Below, one piece after another: positions 11,103-19,359 of a stretch of DNA of 64,000 nucleotides (its first letter is position 1; every line of letters starts with the position of its first letter). Source of the DNA: Propionicimonas sp020161015. Its GTDB lineage: Bacteria; Actinomycetota; Actinomycetes; Propionibacteriales; Propionibacteriaceae. The notes below the pieces were generated by a model. That model was not told the DNA's origin. It ran no database searches and saw nothing but the letters and a program-made list of their open reading frames with translations. The stretch spans positions 248,001 to 312,000 of the forward strand of contig NZ_CAXWGX010000012.1 of NCBI RefSeq assembly GCF_964266745.1, in the 5' to 3' direction. Made by a program: the position numbers and the translations under genes.

Positions 11103-12530
11103 CTACCCGAGAGCCTTCAGGATGTCGTCCACGCGCTGCTTGGCGTCACCGAACAGCATCTGGGTGTTCTCCTTGAAGAACAGCGGGTTCTGGACGCCGG
11201 CGTAGCCGGTGGCCATCGACCGCTTGAAGACGATCACGTTCTCGGCCTTCCAGACCTCCAGCACCGGCATGCCGGCGATGGGGGAGGACGGGTCGTCGAG
11301 CGCGGCGGGGTTGACGGTGTCGTTGGCCCCGATCACCAGCACCACGTCGGTGTCGGCGAAGTCGTCGTTGATCTCGTCCATCTCCAGCACGATGTCGTAC
11401 GGCACGTTGGCCTCGGCGAGCAGCACGTTCATGTGGCCGGGGAGGCGTCCGGCCACCGGGTGCACCCCGAACCGCACGTTGACACCGTGCGCCCGCAGCT
11501 GGGCGGTGAGGTCTGCGACCGGGTACTGCGCCTTCGCCACCGCCATGCCGTAGCCCGGCGTGATGATCACGGAGCGGGCGTTCCACAGCATGTCGGCCGC
11601 GCCGGCCGCGTCGATCTCGCGGTGCTCGCCCTGCTCCTCGGTGCTCGCGGCGACCGTCCCGCCCTCGGAACCGAAGCCGCCCAGGATCACAGAGATGAAG
11701 GAGCGGTTCATCGCCCGGCACATGATGTAGCTGAGGATCGCACCGGAGGAGCCGACGAGAGAACCGGTGATGATGAGCAGGTTGTTGCTCAGCATGAAGC
11801 CGGCCGCGGCCGCGGCCCAGCCGGAGTAGGAGTTGAGCATCGAGACCACGACGGGCATGTCCCCGCCGCCGATGGCCGCCACCATGTGGTAGCCCAGCGC
11901 GAAGCCGATCACGGCGATCGCGATGATCAGCGCCCAGCCCAGCGTGGTGTCGTGCTCGGCCACCAGGACGAACCAGACCATGAGGACGAGGAACACCACG
12001 AACCCGCCGAGGTTCAGCAGGTTGCGTCCGGGCAGTGTGAGCGGCTTCGACGACATCTTCGCCGACAGCTTCAGGTAGGCCACCACCGAGCCGGTGAACG
12101 TGTAGGCACCGATCAGCACGCCCAGGGCGACCTCGACGAGGTGGACGGCGCCGCCGGCACCCTCGGGGACCGCGAAGGAGTTGAAGCCCACCAGGACCGC
12201 CGCCATGCCCACGAACGAGTGGAAGGCGGCGATCAGCTCCGGCATCTGGGTCATCTCGACCTTGCGTGCGATCGGGGTGCCGATCGCGGCGCCGATCACC
12301 AGGACCGCGACGATGAGCAGCCCGGTGACCAGCACGGACTGCCGGTTGGCCGGGTCCTCGGCCGACAGGAACAGCGAGTGGATGATCGTGGCGACCAGCG
12401 CGAGCGCCATGCCGACCATGCCGGCGATGTTGCCCGACCGCGCGGTGGTCTGCTTGGACAGCCCCGCGAGCGAAAGGATGAACAGGACGCCGGCGACGAT
12501 GTACAGCCCCTGGATGAAGTAGAGCAGCAT
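11103..12530 (-). CDS. pntB: NAD(P) transhydrogenase subunit beta
   Basis: Membrane subunit of the proton-translocating transhydrogenase, which drives hydride transfer from NADH to NADP+ with the proton gradient. Of 475 residues, about 1-265 hold eight or nine membrane helices. The C-terminal NADP(H)-binding domain III has the typical GYGMAVAKAQ motif near 330, then GVHPVAGRLPGHMNVLLAEA and IGANDTVNPAA. Its start is two bases after the pntA stop, so the subunits are coupled. Confidence 0.96.
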   Translation of the reverse strand: MLLYFIQGLYIVAGVLFILSLAGLSKQTTARSGNIAGMVGMALALVATIIHSLFLSAEDPANRQSVLVTGLLIVAVLVIGAAIGTPIARKVEMTQMPELIAAFHSFVGMAAVLVGFNSFAVPEGAGGAVHLVEVALGVLIGAYTFTGSVVAYLKLSAKMSSKPLTLPGRNLLNLGGFVVFLVLMVWFVLVAEHDTTLGWALIIAIAVIGFALGYHMVAAIGGGDMPVVVSMLNSYSGWAAAAAGFMLSNNLLIITGSLVGSSGAILSYIMCRAMNRSFISVILGGFGSEGGTVAASTEEQGEHREIDAAGAADMLWNARSVIITPGYGMAVAKAQYPVADLTAQLRAHGVNVRFGVHPVAGRLPGHMNVLLAEANVPYDIVLEMDEINDDFADTDVVLVIGANDTVNPAALDDPSSPIAGMPVLEVWKAENVIVFKRSMATGYAGVQNPLFFKENTQMLFGDAKQRVDDILKALG

Positions 12531-12532
12531 GC

Positions 12533-14086
12533 TCAGGCCTCCTTCTTGAACATGCCGAGCATCCGGTAGGAGACCAGGAAGCCGCCGAAGATGTTGATCG
12601 ACGCGATCGTGGCGGCGATGAACGACATCACCAGCACCGCGAGGTTGGTCGACCCGAGCTGGAGCAGCGCGCCGACGAGGATGATGCCCGAGATGGCGTT
12701 GGTCTGTGCCATCAGCGGGGTGTGGAGGGAGTGCGAGACGCCGCTCACCACGTAGAAGCCGACCACGACCGCGAGCGCGAACACCGTGAAGGCGCCCACG
12801 AAGCTCGCCGGCGAGAAGGTGACCGCGGCGATCACGAGCACCGCCGCGACGACCGACATCACCAGGCTCCGGGTGCTGCGCGACTTCGCGAGCGCCGCCT
12901 CACGGGCGGCCCTGACCGCGGGGTCCTCCGCGACGGCCGCGACGGCGACCGGCGCCGCCGACACCTGCACCGGGGGCGGGGGCCACAGCACCTCGCCGTC
13001 GGACTGCACGGTCATGCCGCGCAGGACGACGTCGTCGAGGTCGAGCACGACCTCGCCGTCCTTGCCGGGCGTGAGCAGCTTGAACAGGTTGACCACGTTC
13101 GTGCCGTACAGCTGCGACGCCTGCGTGGGGAGCCGGCCGGCCAGGTCGGTGTAGCCGATGATCTTCACGCCGTTGTCGGTCACGACGACCTCGTCCGGCT
13201 TCGACCCCTCGACGTTGCCGCCGTTGGCCGCGGCCATGTCGACGATCACCGAGCCGGGCTTCATCGAGGCGACCATCTCCGCGGTGAGCAGCCGGGGCGC
13301 GGGGCGGCCCGGGATCAGCGCGGTGGTGATCACGATGTCGACGTCCCTGGCCTGCTCGGCGTAGAGCTCCGCCGCGGCCAGCTTGTAGTCCTCGCCCATC
13401 TCCTTGGCGTAGCCGTCCGCGGAGATCTCCTGGGTGACCGCCCGCGGCGAGACGAACTCGCCACCCATGGACGCGACCTGCTCGGCCACCTCGGGACGGG
13501 TGTCGGTCGCCCGCACGATCGCGCCCAGCGACTTGGCCGTGCCGATCGCGGCGAGCCCGGCGACGCCGGCGCCGGCCACCAGCACCTTGGCCGGCGGCAC
13601 CTTGCCCGCCGCCGTGACCTGGCCGGTGAAGAACGAGCCGAACTGGTTGGCAGCCTCGACCACCGCGCGGTAGCCCGCGATGTTCGCCATCGAGGAGAGC
13701 ACGTCCAGCGACTGCGCGCGGGAGATGCGGGGCACGGCGTCCATCGCCAGGACGGTGATCCGGCGCGCGGCCAGCTTCTCCAGCAGCTCGGGGCTGCGTC
13801 CCGGCGCGATCAGCGAGATCAGCATGGCGCCGTCGGTGAGCCGTGCGATCTCGTCGTCGGTGGGGGCGTTGATCTTGGCCACGACGGGGGAGGTCCAGAC
13901 CTCGGTCTGGTCGCCGATGGTGGCGCCGGCGGCCGCGAACTCGGCGTCCGGGTAGGACGACTTCGCCCCTGCCCCGGCTTCGACGACCACGCTGTGGCCG
14001 AGCTTGATCAGCTGGGCGACCGTCTTCGGCGTCGCCGCCACCCGTGTCTCTCCCCTGAGTTCCTCTCGGGGAATCCCGATCTGCAT
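12533..14086 (-). CDS. pntA: NAD(P) transhydrogenase subunit alpha
   Basis: NAD(H)-binding subunit of the transhydrogenase. The 517-residue protein is a fused alpha subunit like E. coli PntA: domain I (about 1-380) resembles alanine dehydrogenase, with VLVAGAGVAGLAAIGTAKSLGA as the Rossmann motif and the RVAATP and PTQAS segments. A linker and four C-terminal membrane helices follow. The ATG at 14086 matches family N-termini (MQIGIPREE). The only strong purine stretch (GGAAGGA) is about 14 bases upstream, longer than ideal. Confidence 0.95.
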   Translation of the reverse strand: MQIGIPREELRGETRVAATPKTVAQLIKLGHSVVVEAGAGAKSSYPDAEFAAAGATIGDQTEVWTSPVVAKINAPTDDEIARLTDGAMLISLIAPGRSPELLEKLAARRITVLAMDAVPRISRAQSLDVLSSMANIAGYRAVVEAANQFGSFFTGQVTAAGKVPPAKVLVAGAGVAGLAAIGTAKSLGAIVRATDTRPEVAEQVASMGGEFVSPRAVTQEISADGYAKEMGEDYKLAAAELYAEQARDVDIVITTALIPGRPAPRLLTAEMVASMKPGSVIVDMAAANGGNVEGSKPDEVVVTDNGVKIIGYTDLAGRLPTQASQLYGTNVVNLFKLLTPGKDGEVVLDLDDVVLRGMTVQSDGEVLWPPPPVQVSAAPVAVAAVAEDPAVRAAREAALAKSRSTRSLVMSVVAAVLVIAAVTFSPASFVGAFTVFALAVVVGFYVVSGVSHSLHTPLMAQTNAISGIILVGALLQLGSTNLAVLVMSFIAATIASINIFGGFLVSYRMLGMFKKEA

Positions 14087-14202
14087 CTTCGTTGACAGTC
14101 CTTCCGGTGGGGCGAACCTGCGCACTCGTCGGTAGCGTAGTGGTCAGAAGTACCGATGGACGCCCGTGCCCGCGCGGGTCGCACCCGGCCCGCAGCGGCT
14201 GA

Positions 14203-14232
14203 TTCGCGCCCGCGAGGCGGCACCGGTAGACT
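14203..14232 (+). promoter_or_regulatory. Candidate rpsO promoter
   Basis: TTCGCG, an 18-base spacer and TAGACT (14227-14232), giving a leader of about 115 bases before rpsO. The stretch 14087-14355 between pntA and rpsO holds nothing else I can identify. Confidence 0.45.
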
Positions 14233-14355
14233 GCTTCCGCCGTCACGACGGCCGCGGACGCCCAAGAGCTCCCGACGATCCTCGAATCCGATCATCGTGC
14301 CACCTCGGCAGGGAGCGCCGCGCAACGGGAAACCGAGAGGAGAGCAGCTCGAGCA

Positions 14356-14619
14356 ATGGACGCTGACACCAAGAAGAAGATCATCGAAGAGTACGCGGTC
14401 GCCCCGGGTGACACCGGTTCGCCGGACGTCCAGATCGCGCTGCTCACCAAGCGGATCGCGCACCTGACCGAGCACCTCAAGGAGCACAAGGGAGACCACC
14501 ACAGCCGTCGTGGCCTGATGCTCCTGGTCGGCCAGCGCCGCCGCCTGCTCAACTACGTGATGAAGAACGACGTTGAGCACTACCGTTCGCTGATCGCGCG
14601 CCTCGGCCTGCGTCGGTGA
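14356..14619 (+). CDS. rpsO: 30S ribosomal protein uS15
   Basis: Primary 16S rRNA-binding protein of the 30S platform. The 87-residue protein has the full-length four-helix fold with signature HLTEHLKEHKGDHHSRRGLM and the C-terminus YRSLIARLGLRR. ATG start after GAGGAGAGCAG. It precedes pnp as in most bacteria, with two hairpins between the genes. Confidence 0.97.
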   Translation: MDADTKKKIIEEYAVAPGDTGSPDVQIALLTKRIAHLTEHLKEHKGDHHSRRGLMLLVGQRRRLLNYVMKNDVEHYRSLIARLGLRR

Positions 14620-14631
14620 CACCTGCTTCAT

Positions 14632-14669
14632 GACCAGCCGGTGACGGGGAAGCCCGTCACCGGCTGGTC
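14632..14669 (+). terminator. 17-bp perfect hairpin between rpsO and pnp
   Basis: GACCAGCCGGTGACGGG pairs perfectly with CCCGTCACCGGCTGGTC around a 4-base loop, starting 12 bases after the rpsO stop. It is a plausible terminator. In E. coli the rpsO-pnp spacer also carries an RNase III-cleaved stem that lets PNPase control its own mRNA, so this duplex could be a processing site instead. Confidence 0.7.
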
Positions 14670-14738
14670 GTGCAATACAACCCAAGAAGAGCCCACGGAC
14701 CTGGTTTGGTCCTCGGTAGTGACTTTCGGGCAGCCGGA

Positions 14739-14784
14739 CGCCGGCCTCCCGCGAGCCTCGATCGAAGACCGGGCGAGGCCGGCG
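14739..14784 (+). promoter_or_regulatory. Stem-loop in the pnp leader
   Basis: CGCCGGCCTC and GAGGCCGGCG form a 10-bp stem with a 26-base loop, ending shortly before the AAAGGA of pnp. It could modulate pnp translation or mRNA decay. Confidence 0.45.
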
Positions 14785-14807
14785 GGTACAACCGAAAGGA
14801 ACCCCGA

Positions 14808-17015
14808 ATGGAAGGTCCTGACCTTCGTTTCACCGAGGCCGTGATCGACAACGGCGCGCTCGGCAGGCACGTCGTCCGCTTCGAGTCCGGCCTCCTGGCC
14901 AAGCAGGCCAGCGGCAGCGCCGCGGTCTACCTCGACGGCGACACCATGCTGCTGTCGGCGACCACCGCGGCCAAGAACCCGCGCGACGCCATCGACTTCT
15001 TCCCGCTGACCGTGGACGTGGAGGAGCGGATGTACGCCGCCGGCCGCATCCCCGGCTCGTTCTTCCGCCGCGAGGGCCGCCCGTCCGAGGGCGCGATCCT
15101 CGCCGCACGCCTCACCGACCGCCCGCTGCGTCCCTGCTTCGTGAAGGGGCTGCGCAACGAGGTGCAGGTCGTCATCACCGTGATGGCGCTGAACCCGAAC
15201 GTCCGCTACGACGTGCTGGCGATCAACGCCGGCTCCGCGTCCACCACCCTGGCGGGCCTGCCGTTCTCCGGCCCGGTCGGCGGCCTCCGGGTCGCGCTGA
15301 TCGGCGACAAGTGGGTCGGCTTCCCGACCGTGGAGCAGTCCGCGGACGCCACCTTCGAGATGGCGATCGCCGGCCGCGTCCTGCCCGACGGCGACGTCGC
15401 GATCATGATGGTCGAGGCCGAGTCCACCGAGGCCACCTGGGACCTCGTCCGCTCCGGCCGCACCGCTCCGACCGAGGACGTCGTGGCGCAGGGCATGGAG
15501 GCTGCCAAGCCGTTCATCAAGGCCCTGTGCGACGCGCAGGCCGAGCTGGCCGCGATGCTGCCCAAGCCCGTCCAGCAGTTCCCGGTGTTCCTGGACTACC
15601 AGCCCGACGTGTACGAGGCCGTCGCGGCCGCCGGCACCGACCGGCTGAAGGCCGTGATGAGCATCGCGGGCAAGGCCGAGCGTGAGACCTCCACCGAGGA
15701 GCTGCTCGCCGAGCTGCAGTCCGAGCTCGGGCCGCGCTTCCCGGAGCGCGACAAGGAGATCACCGGTGCCTTCCGCGCGCTGACCAAGAAGGTCGTGCGG
15801 CACAAGACGCTGACCGAGCAGGTCCGCATCGACGGTCGTGGCGTCCGCGACATCCGCACCCTGTCCGCCGAGGTCGGCGTGCTCCCGCGCGTGCACGGCT
15901 CGGCGCTGTTCCAGCGTGGCGAGACCCAGATTCTGGGCGTCTCCACCCTGAACATGCTCGACATGGAGCAGAAGCTCGACACGCTCTCCCCGGAGACCAC
16001 CAAGCGGTACATGCACAACTACAACTTCCCGCCGTACTCCACCGGTGAGACCGGCCGGGTCGGCTCGCCGAAGCGGCGCGAGATCGGCCACGGCGCGCTC
16101 GCCGAGCGGGCCCTGGTCCCGGTGCTGCCGAAGCGGGACGAGTTCCCCTACGCGATCCGCCAGGTGTCCGAGGCGCTGGGCTCGAACGGCTCGACGTCCA
16201 TGGGTTCGGTGTGTGCGTCCACGCTGGCGCTGCTGAACGCCGGCGTCCCGCTGAAGTCCCCGGTCGCGGGCATCGCGATGGGCCTGATGAGCGAGGAGAT
16301 CGACGGTGAGACGCGCTACATCGCGCTGACCGACATCCTCGGCGCGGAGGACGCCCTGGGCGACATGGACTTCAAAGTGGCCGGCACGAAGGACTTCGTG
16401 ACCGCCCTCCAGCTGGACACCAAGCTCAACGGCATCCCGTCCGAGGTGCTCGCGGGTGCGCTGCAGCAGGCCCGTGAGGCCCGCCACGCCATCCTCGAGG
16501 TGATGGCCGAGGCCATCGACACCCCCGACGAGATGAGCCCCTACGCTCCGCGGATCATCACCATCCGGATCCCGGTCGACAAGATCGGCGAGGTCATCGG
16601 CCCCAAGGGCAAGATGATCAACCAGATCCAGGACGACACCGGCGCGAACATCTCGATCGAGGACGACGGCACCATCTACATCGGTGCCGACAACGGCGAG
16701 GCCGCCGAGGCCGCGCGCACCCTGATCAACGCCATCGCCAACCCGACGATGCCGGAGAAGGGCGAGCGCTACCTGGGCACCGTGGTGAAGATCATGCCGT
16801 TCGGCGCGTTCATCTCCCTGCTGCCCGGCAAGGACGGCCTGCTGCACATCTCCAAGCTGCGTCCGCTCGCCGGCGGCGCCCGCGTGGAGAACGTGGAGGA
16901 CGTCGTCAGCGTCGGCCAGAAGATCCAGGTGGAGATCTCCGAGATCGACGACAAGGGCAAGCTGTCGCTGATCCCGGTCGTCGAGGAGGCTGCCGCGGCG
17001 CCCGCCGAGGCCTGA
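14808..17015 (+). CDS. pnp: Polyribonucleotide nucleotidyltransferase (PNPase)
   Basis: 3'-5' phosphorolytic exoribonuclease, core of the RNA degradosome; the actinobacterial enzyme can also make ppGpp-related nucleotides or polyA tails. The 735-residue protein contains two RNase PH domains, with FFRREGRPSE in the first and RGETQILGVSTL and GSNGSTSMGSVCASTLAL in the second. A KH domain (IGEVIGPKGKMINQIQ, near 590) and an S1 domain (GTVVKIMPFGAFISLLPGKD, near 660) follow. The ATG at 14808 has AAAGGA seven bases upstream; the frame is open further upstream without a start signal. Confidence 0.97.
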   Translation: MEGPDLRFTEAVIDNGALGRHVVRFESGLLAKQASGSAAVYLDGDTMLLSATTAAKNPRDAIDFFPLTVDVEERMYAAGRIPGSFFRREGRPSEGAILAARLTDRPLRPCFVKGLRNEVQVVITVMALNPNVRYDVLAINAGSASTTLAGLPFSGPVGGLRVALIGDKWVGFPTVEQSADATFEMAIAGRVLPDGDVAIMMVEAESTEATWDLVRSGRTAPTEDVVAQGMEAAKPFIKALCDAQAELAAMLPKPVQQFPVFLDYQPDVYEAVAAAGTDRLKAVMSIAGKAERETSTEELLAELQSELGPRFPERDKEITGAFRALTKKVVRHKTLTEQVRIDGRGVRDIRTLSAEVGVLPRVHGSALFQRGETQILGVSTLNMLDMEQKLDTLSPETTKRYMHNYNFPPYSTGETGRVGSPKRREIGHGALAERALVPVLPKRDEFPYAIRQVSEALGSNGSTSMGSVCASTLALLNAGVPLKSPVAGIAMGLMSEEIDGETRYIALTDILGAEDALGDMDFKVAGTKDFVTALQLDTKLNGIPSEVLAGALQQAREARHAILEVMAEAIDTPDEMSPYAPRIITIRIPVDKIGEVIGPKGKMINQIQDDTGANISIEDDGTIYIGADNGEAAEAARTLINAIANPTMPEKGERYLGTVVKIMPFGAFISLLPGKDGLLHISKLRPLAGGARVENVEDVVSVGQKIQVEISEIDDKGKLSLIPVVEEAAAAPAEA

Positions 17016-17031
17016 GTCCCGCGTCACCGGC

Positions 17032-17063
17032 GGAGCCGGCGTCCCCCTGGGGGCGCCGGCTCC
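17032..17063 (+). terminator. Terminator after pnp
   Basis: GGAGCCGGCG and CGCCGGCTCC, with an inner CCCC/GGGG extension, form a long stem 17 bases after the pnp stop. The rest of the gap to dapB (17064-17285) shows no gene. Confidence 0.8.
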
Positions 17064-17285
17064 TGCCGTCTCCGGACCACTCCGCCCGCCCGCGCATCCG
17101 CCCCGGCTGATCGTCGATGGCGGCTTCGCTCTCGCGCCGGGCCTCCGTCGGGCGTCCTGACGCACGCCGAGGGCGTCCCCGTCGTCGCTTCGCCACGTGG
17201 GATCCACGATGCGTGGCGCCGGCTGGGTGGACGGTGGGCGAAGCGGTGGGACCGTGGGGTGGGGGTGCCGTGACGGAGGCGCCCG

Positions 17286-17291
17286 TAGGAT
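17286..17291 (+). promoter_or_regulatory. Candidate -10 box for dapB
   Basis: TAGGAT lies 25 bases upstream of the dapB ATG. The same hexamer precedes ffh. Confidence 0.45.
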
Positions 17292-17316
17292 GGGCGGGCC
17301 GAGGAAAGGGAGCAGC

Positions 17317-18051
17317 ATGCGCGTTGCGGTGTTCGGGGCCGGTGGACGGATGGGGGCGGAGGTCTGCCGTGCGGTGGAGGCCGCGGACGATCTCGAACTG
17401 GTCGCAGCGGTGGACGCCGGGGACGACCGGTCGACCGTCGAGGCCGCGGACGTCGTGGTGGACTTCACGGTCCCGGACGCGGTGATGAACAACGTCGCCT
17501 GGTGCGTCGAACGTGGCATCCACATGGTCGTCGGCACGACGGGGTTCACGCAGGAGCGGCTCGACCGCGTGCGTGAGCTGACCGCGGCGCGTCCCGGTGT
17601 GGGCGTGCTCGTCGCGCCGAACTTCTCGATCGGCGCGGTGCTGATGATGCACTTCGCCGAGCAGGCGGCCCGCTTCTTCGAGTCCGCGGAGATCATCGAA
17701 CTGCACCACCCGAACAAGGTGGACGCACCGTCGGGGACGGCCCAGGCGACCGCCACCCGGATCGGACGGGCGCGCGCGGAGGCGGGACTGGGGCCGGTCC
17801 CGGACGCGACGACGTCCGGCCTCCCGGGTGCCCGCGGGGCGAAGGTCGCCGGGATCCACGTGCACGGGGTACGCCTGCGCGGACTCATCGCCCACCAGGA
17901 GGTGCTGTTCGGGGCGGAGGGGGAGACCCTGACGATCCGCCACGACTCCCTCGACCGGGCGGGCTTCATGCCGGGCGTGCTCGCCGCCGTCCGCGCCGTC
18001 GGGGGGCTGCCCGGCCTCACCGTCGGCATCGACCGCCTGCTGGGGTTGTAG
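17317..18051 (+). CDS. dapB: 4-hydroxy-tetrahydrodipicolinate reductase
   Basis: NAD(P)H-dependent step of lysine and diaminopimelate synthesis. The 244-residue protein has the N-terminal GxGxxG motif (VFGAGGRMG), VVGTTGFTQERL and VAPNFSIGAVLM. The catalytic signature ELHHPNKVDAPSGTA (near residue 130) carries the active-site His and Lys. Start ATG with AAAGGGAG upstream. The length suits the short actinobacterial form. The next gene starts two bases after its stop. Confidence 0.96.
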   Translation: MRVAVFGAGGRMGAEVCRAVEAADDLELVAAVDAGDDRSTVEAADVVVDFTVPDAVMNNVAWCVERGIHMVVGTTGFTQERLDRVRELTAARPGVGVLVAPNFSIGAVLMMHFAEQAARFFESAEIIELHHPNKVDAPSGTAQATATRIGRARAEAGLGPVPDATTSGLPGARGAKVAGIHVHGVRLRGLIAHQEVLFGAEGETLTIRHDSLDRAGFMPGVLAAVRAVGGLPGLTVGIDRLLGL

Positions 18052-18053
18052 GC

Positions 18054-18743
18054 GTGCGCAGGGGCCTCCTGGTCGGGCTGGTCGTGCTGGCCGTCCTCGG
18101 GGTCGGCGGGTACGTGGCCGACGCCGCCGTGCGGGGCCGCGTCGAGTCCGAGGCGGCCTCTGCGCTCCGAACGCGGCTGTCCCTCGACCAGGCACCCCAG
18201 GTCTCCCTCGGCGGGTTCCCGTTCACGCTCGCGCTCCTGACCGGCACGGTCCCGGACGCGAGGGCGACCGCGGCCCAGGTGCCCCTCGAGGTGGGGACGT
18301 CCCGGGTGAGCCTCAGCGGCGTCCGCGTGCAGGCGAGCGGGATCAGCCTCGCCGGCGACACCGTCCGCGTGGCGCGGGCCGAGGCCACCGGCGTCCTGGA
18401 CTACGGCGACCTCTCCGCGATCATCGGCGTGCCGGTGGCCTACGCAGGGGACGGGCGCATCACGGCCACCTACACCGTCGACGCGGGGCCGCAGGACGTG
18501 AGCGTCGGCATCACCGCGCTGCCCGTCCTCGACACCGACGCGGGGACCATCCGGCTCACCGAGCCCGAGCAGGACGCGTCGAGCCGGAACACGATCCGGC
18601 TGTCCAGGGCGCAACTGGCCCGGGTGGCAGCGCCGATCCCCGTCGGGCTCGGGAACGGCGCCCGCCTGGTGTCCTTCGCACCGTCGGACGGCGGCGTGGC
18701 CGTCGCCGCTGTGGTCACCGGGGTGTCGCTGCCCGTGGCCTGA
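18054..18743 (+). CDS. DUF2993 (LmeA-like) membrane-anchored protein
   Basis: A 229-residue protein with an N-terminal membrane anchor or uncleaved signal (about residues 4-26) and an extracytoplasmic beta-rich domain. Segments such as QVSLGGFPFTLALLTG and SLSGVRVQASGISL match the DUF2993 family, whose mycobacterial member LmeA takes part in lipomannan elongation. The substrate here is unknown. The GTG start is two bases after dapB, so it is translated from the same message. Confidence 0.8.
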   Translation: MRRGLLVGLVVLAVLGVGGYVADAAVRGRVESEAASALRTRLSLDQAPQVSLGGFPFTLALLTGTVPDARATAAQVPLEVGTSRVSLSGVRVQASGISLAGDTVRVARAEATGVLDYGDLSAIIGVPVAYAGDGRITATYTVDAGPQDVSVGITALPVLDTDAGTIRLTEPEQDASSRNTIRLSRAQLARVAAPIPVGLGNGARLVSFAPSDGGVAVAAVVTGVSLPVA

Positions 18744-18748
18744 GTCCG

Positions 18749-19279
18749 TCAGATCGCGGTGTGCAGGCGCAACAGCTTGAGCCGTGGCCCGTCGTCGCCG
18801 AGCGCCACCTCCGTGTGTGCGCCGTCGGCGTCCCACCCGGCCTCCACGAGGAACTGGCGTAGTACATCGTCGTACGAACGCACCCACCACGTCGCCCGCG
18901 TGAAGCCGTCGGCGCGCAGGGTGTCGACCACGGCGTTCAGCAGGCGGGAGCCGTGTCCCTGCCGTTGCGCGACCGGGTCGACCTCGAACTCGGCGACGAG
19001 GGCGTCCGCGCCCGCCTCGGCGTCCGGGTCGTCGGACGGGCCGAGGGCGGCGAACCCGACCACGCGGTCGGAGCCGACCGCGACCAGCACCCGGAACTGC
19101 GCCAGCGGGGGACGCCGGATGGCGGCCTCCCAGCTGTCGGTCATGGAGGCGAGGTCGACCGCCGACAGCACCGCTTCTGCGACGTCGGGGGGCAGCGACC
19201 GTGTCCAGGCCCGCCGCTGCAGGGCGGCGATCGCCGCGGCTTCCCCGGGCAGGGCGAGACGGACGGAGTCGGCGAGCAT
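18749..19279 (-). CDS. GNAT family N-acetyltransferase
   Basis: A 176-residue acetyltransferase. Motif A is AEFEVDPVAQRQGHGSRLLN (around residue 105), followed by a VDTLRADGF helix and the WWVRSYDDVLRQFLVEAGWD segment. The substrate is unknown. The ATG at 19279 is seven bases after a TACAGT box with no Shine-Dalgarno, so a leaderless mRNA is likely. It is divergent from the RNase J gene and ends five bases from the DUF2993 stop. Confidence 0.88.
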   Translation of the reverse strand: MLADSVRLALPGEAAAIAALQRRAWTRSLPPDVAEAVLSAVDLASMTDSWEAAIRRPPLAQFRVLVAVGSDRVVGFAALGPSDDPDAEAGADALVAEFEVDPVAQRQGHGSRLLNAVVDTLRADGFTRATWWVRSYDDVLRQFLVEAGWDADGAHTEVALGDDGPRLKLLRLHTAI

Positions 19280-19286
19280 GGGGGTC

Positions 19287-19353
19287 ACTGTACCCAGCAG
19301 CCGGACCACCCCGGGGTGCCGACGAGCGCGATCGCGGCCCGGCGGGCTAGGTT
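19287..19353. promoter_or_regulatory. Divergent promoter pair for the acetyltransferase and rnj
   Basis: Minus-strand TACAGT (19287-19292) lies seven bases from the acetyltransferase ATG. Plus-strand TAGGTT (19348-19353) lies six bases before the rnj GTG. Both spacings place the transcription start at the start codon. Confidence 0.5.
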
Positions 19354-19359
19354 GGGCGC

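Noticed and set aside
14628..18890. Open frame of 1420 codons antisense to pnp and dapB
   Set aside because: Shadow frame; spans several intergenic hairpins and well-supported genes on the plus strand.
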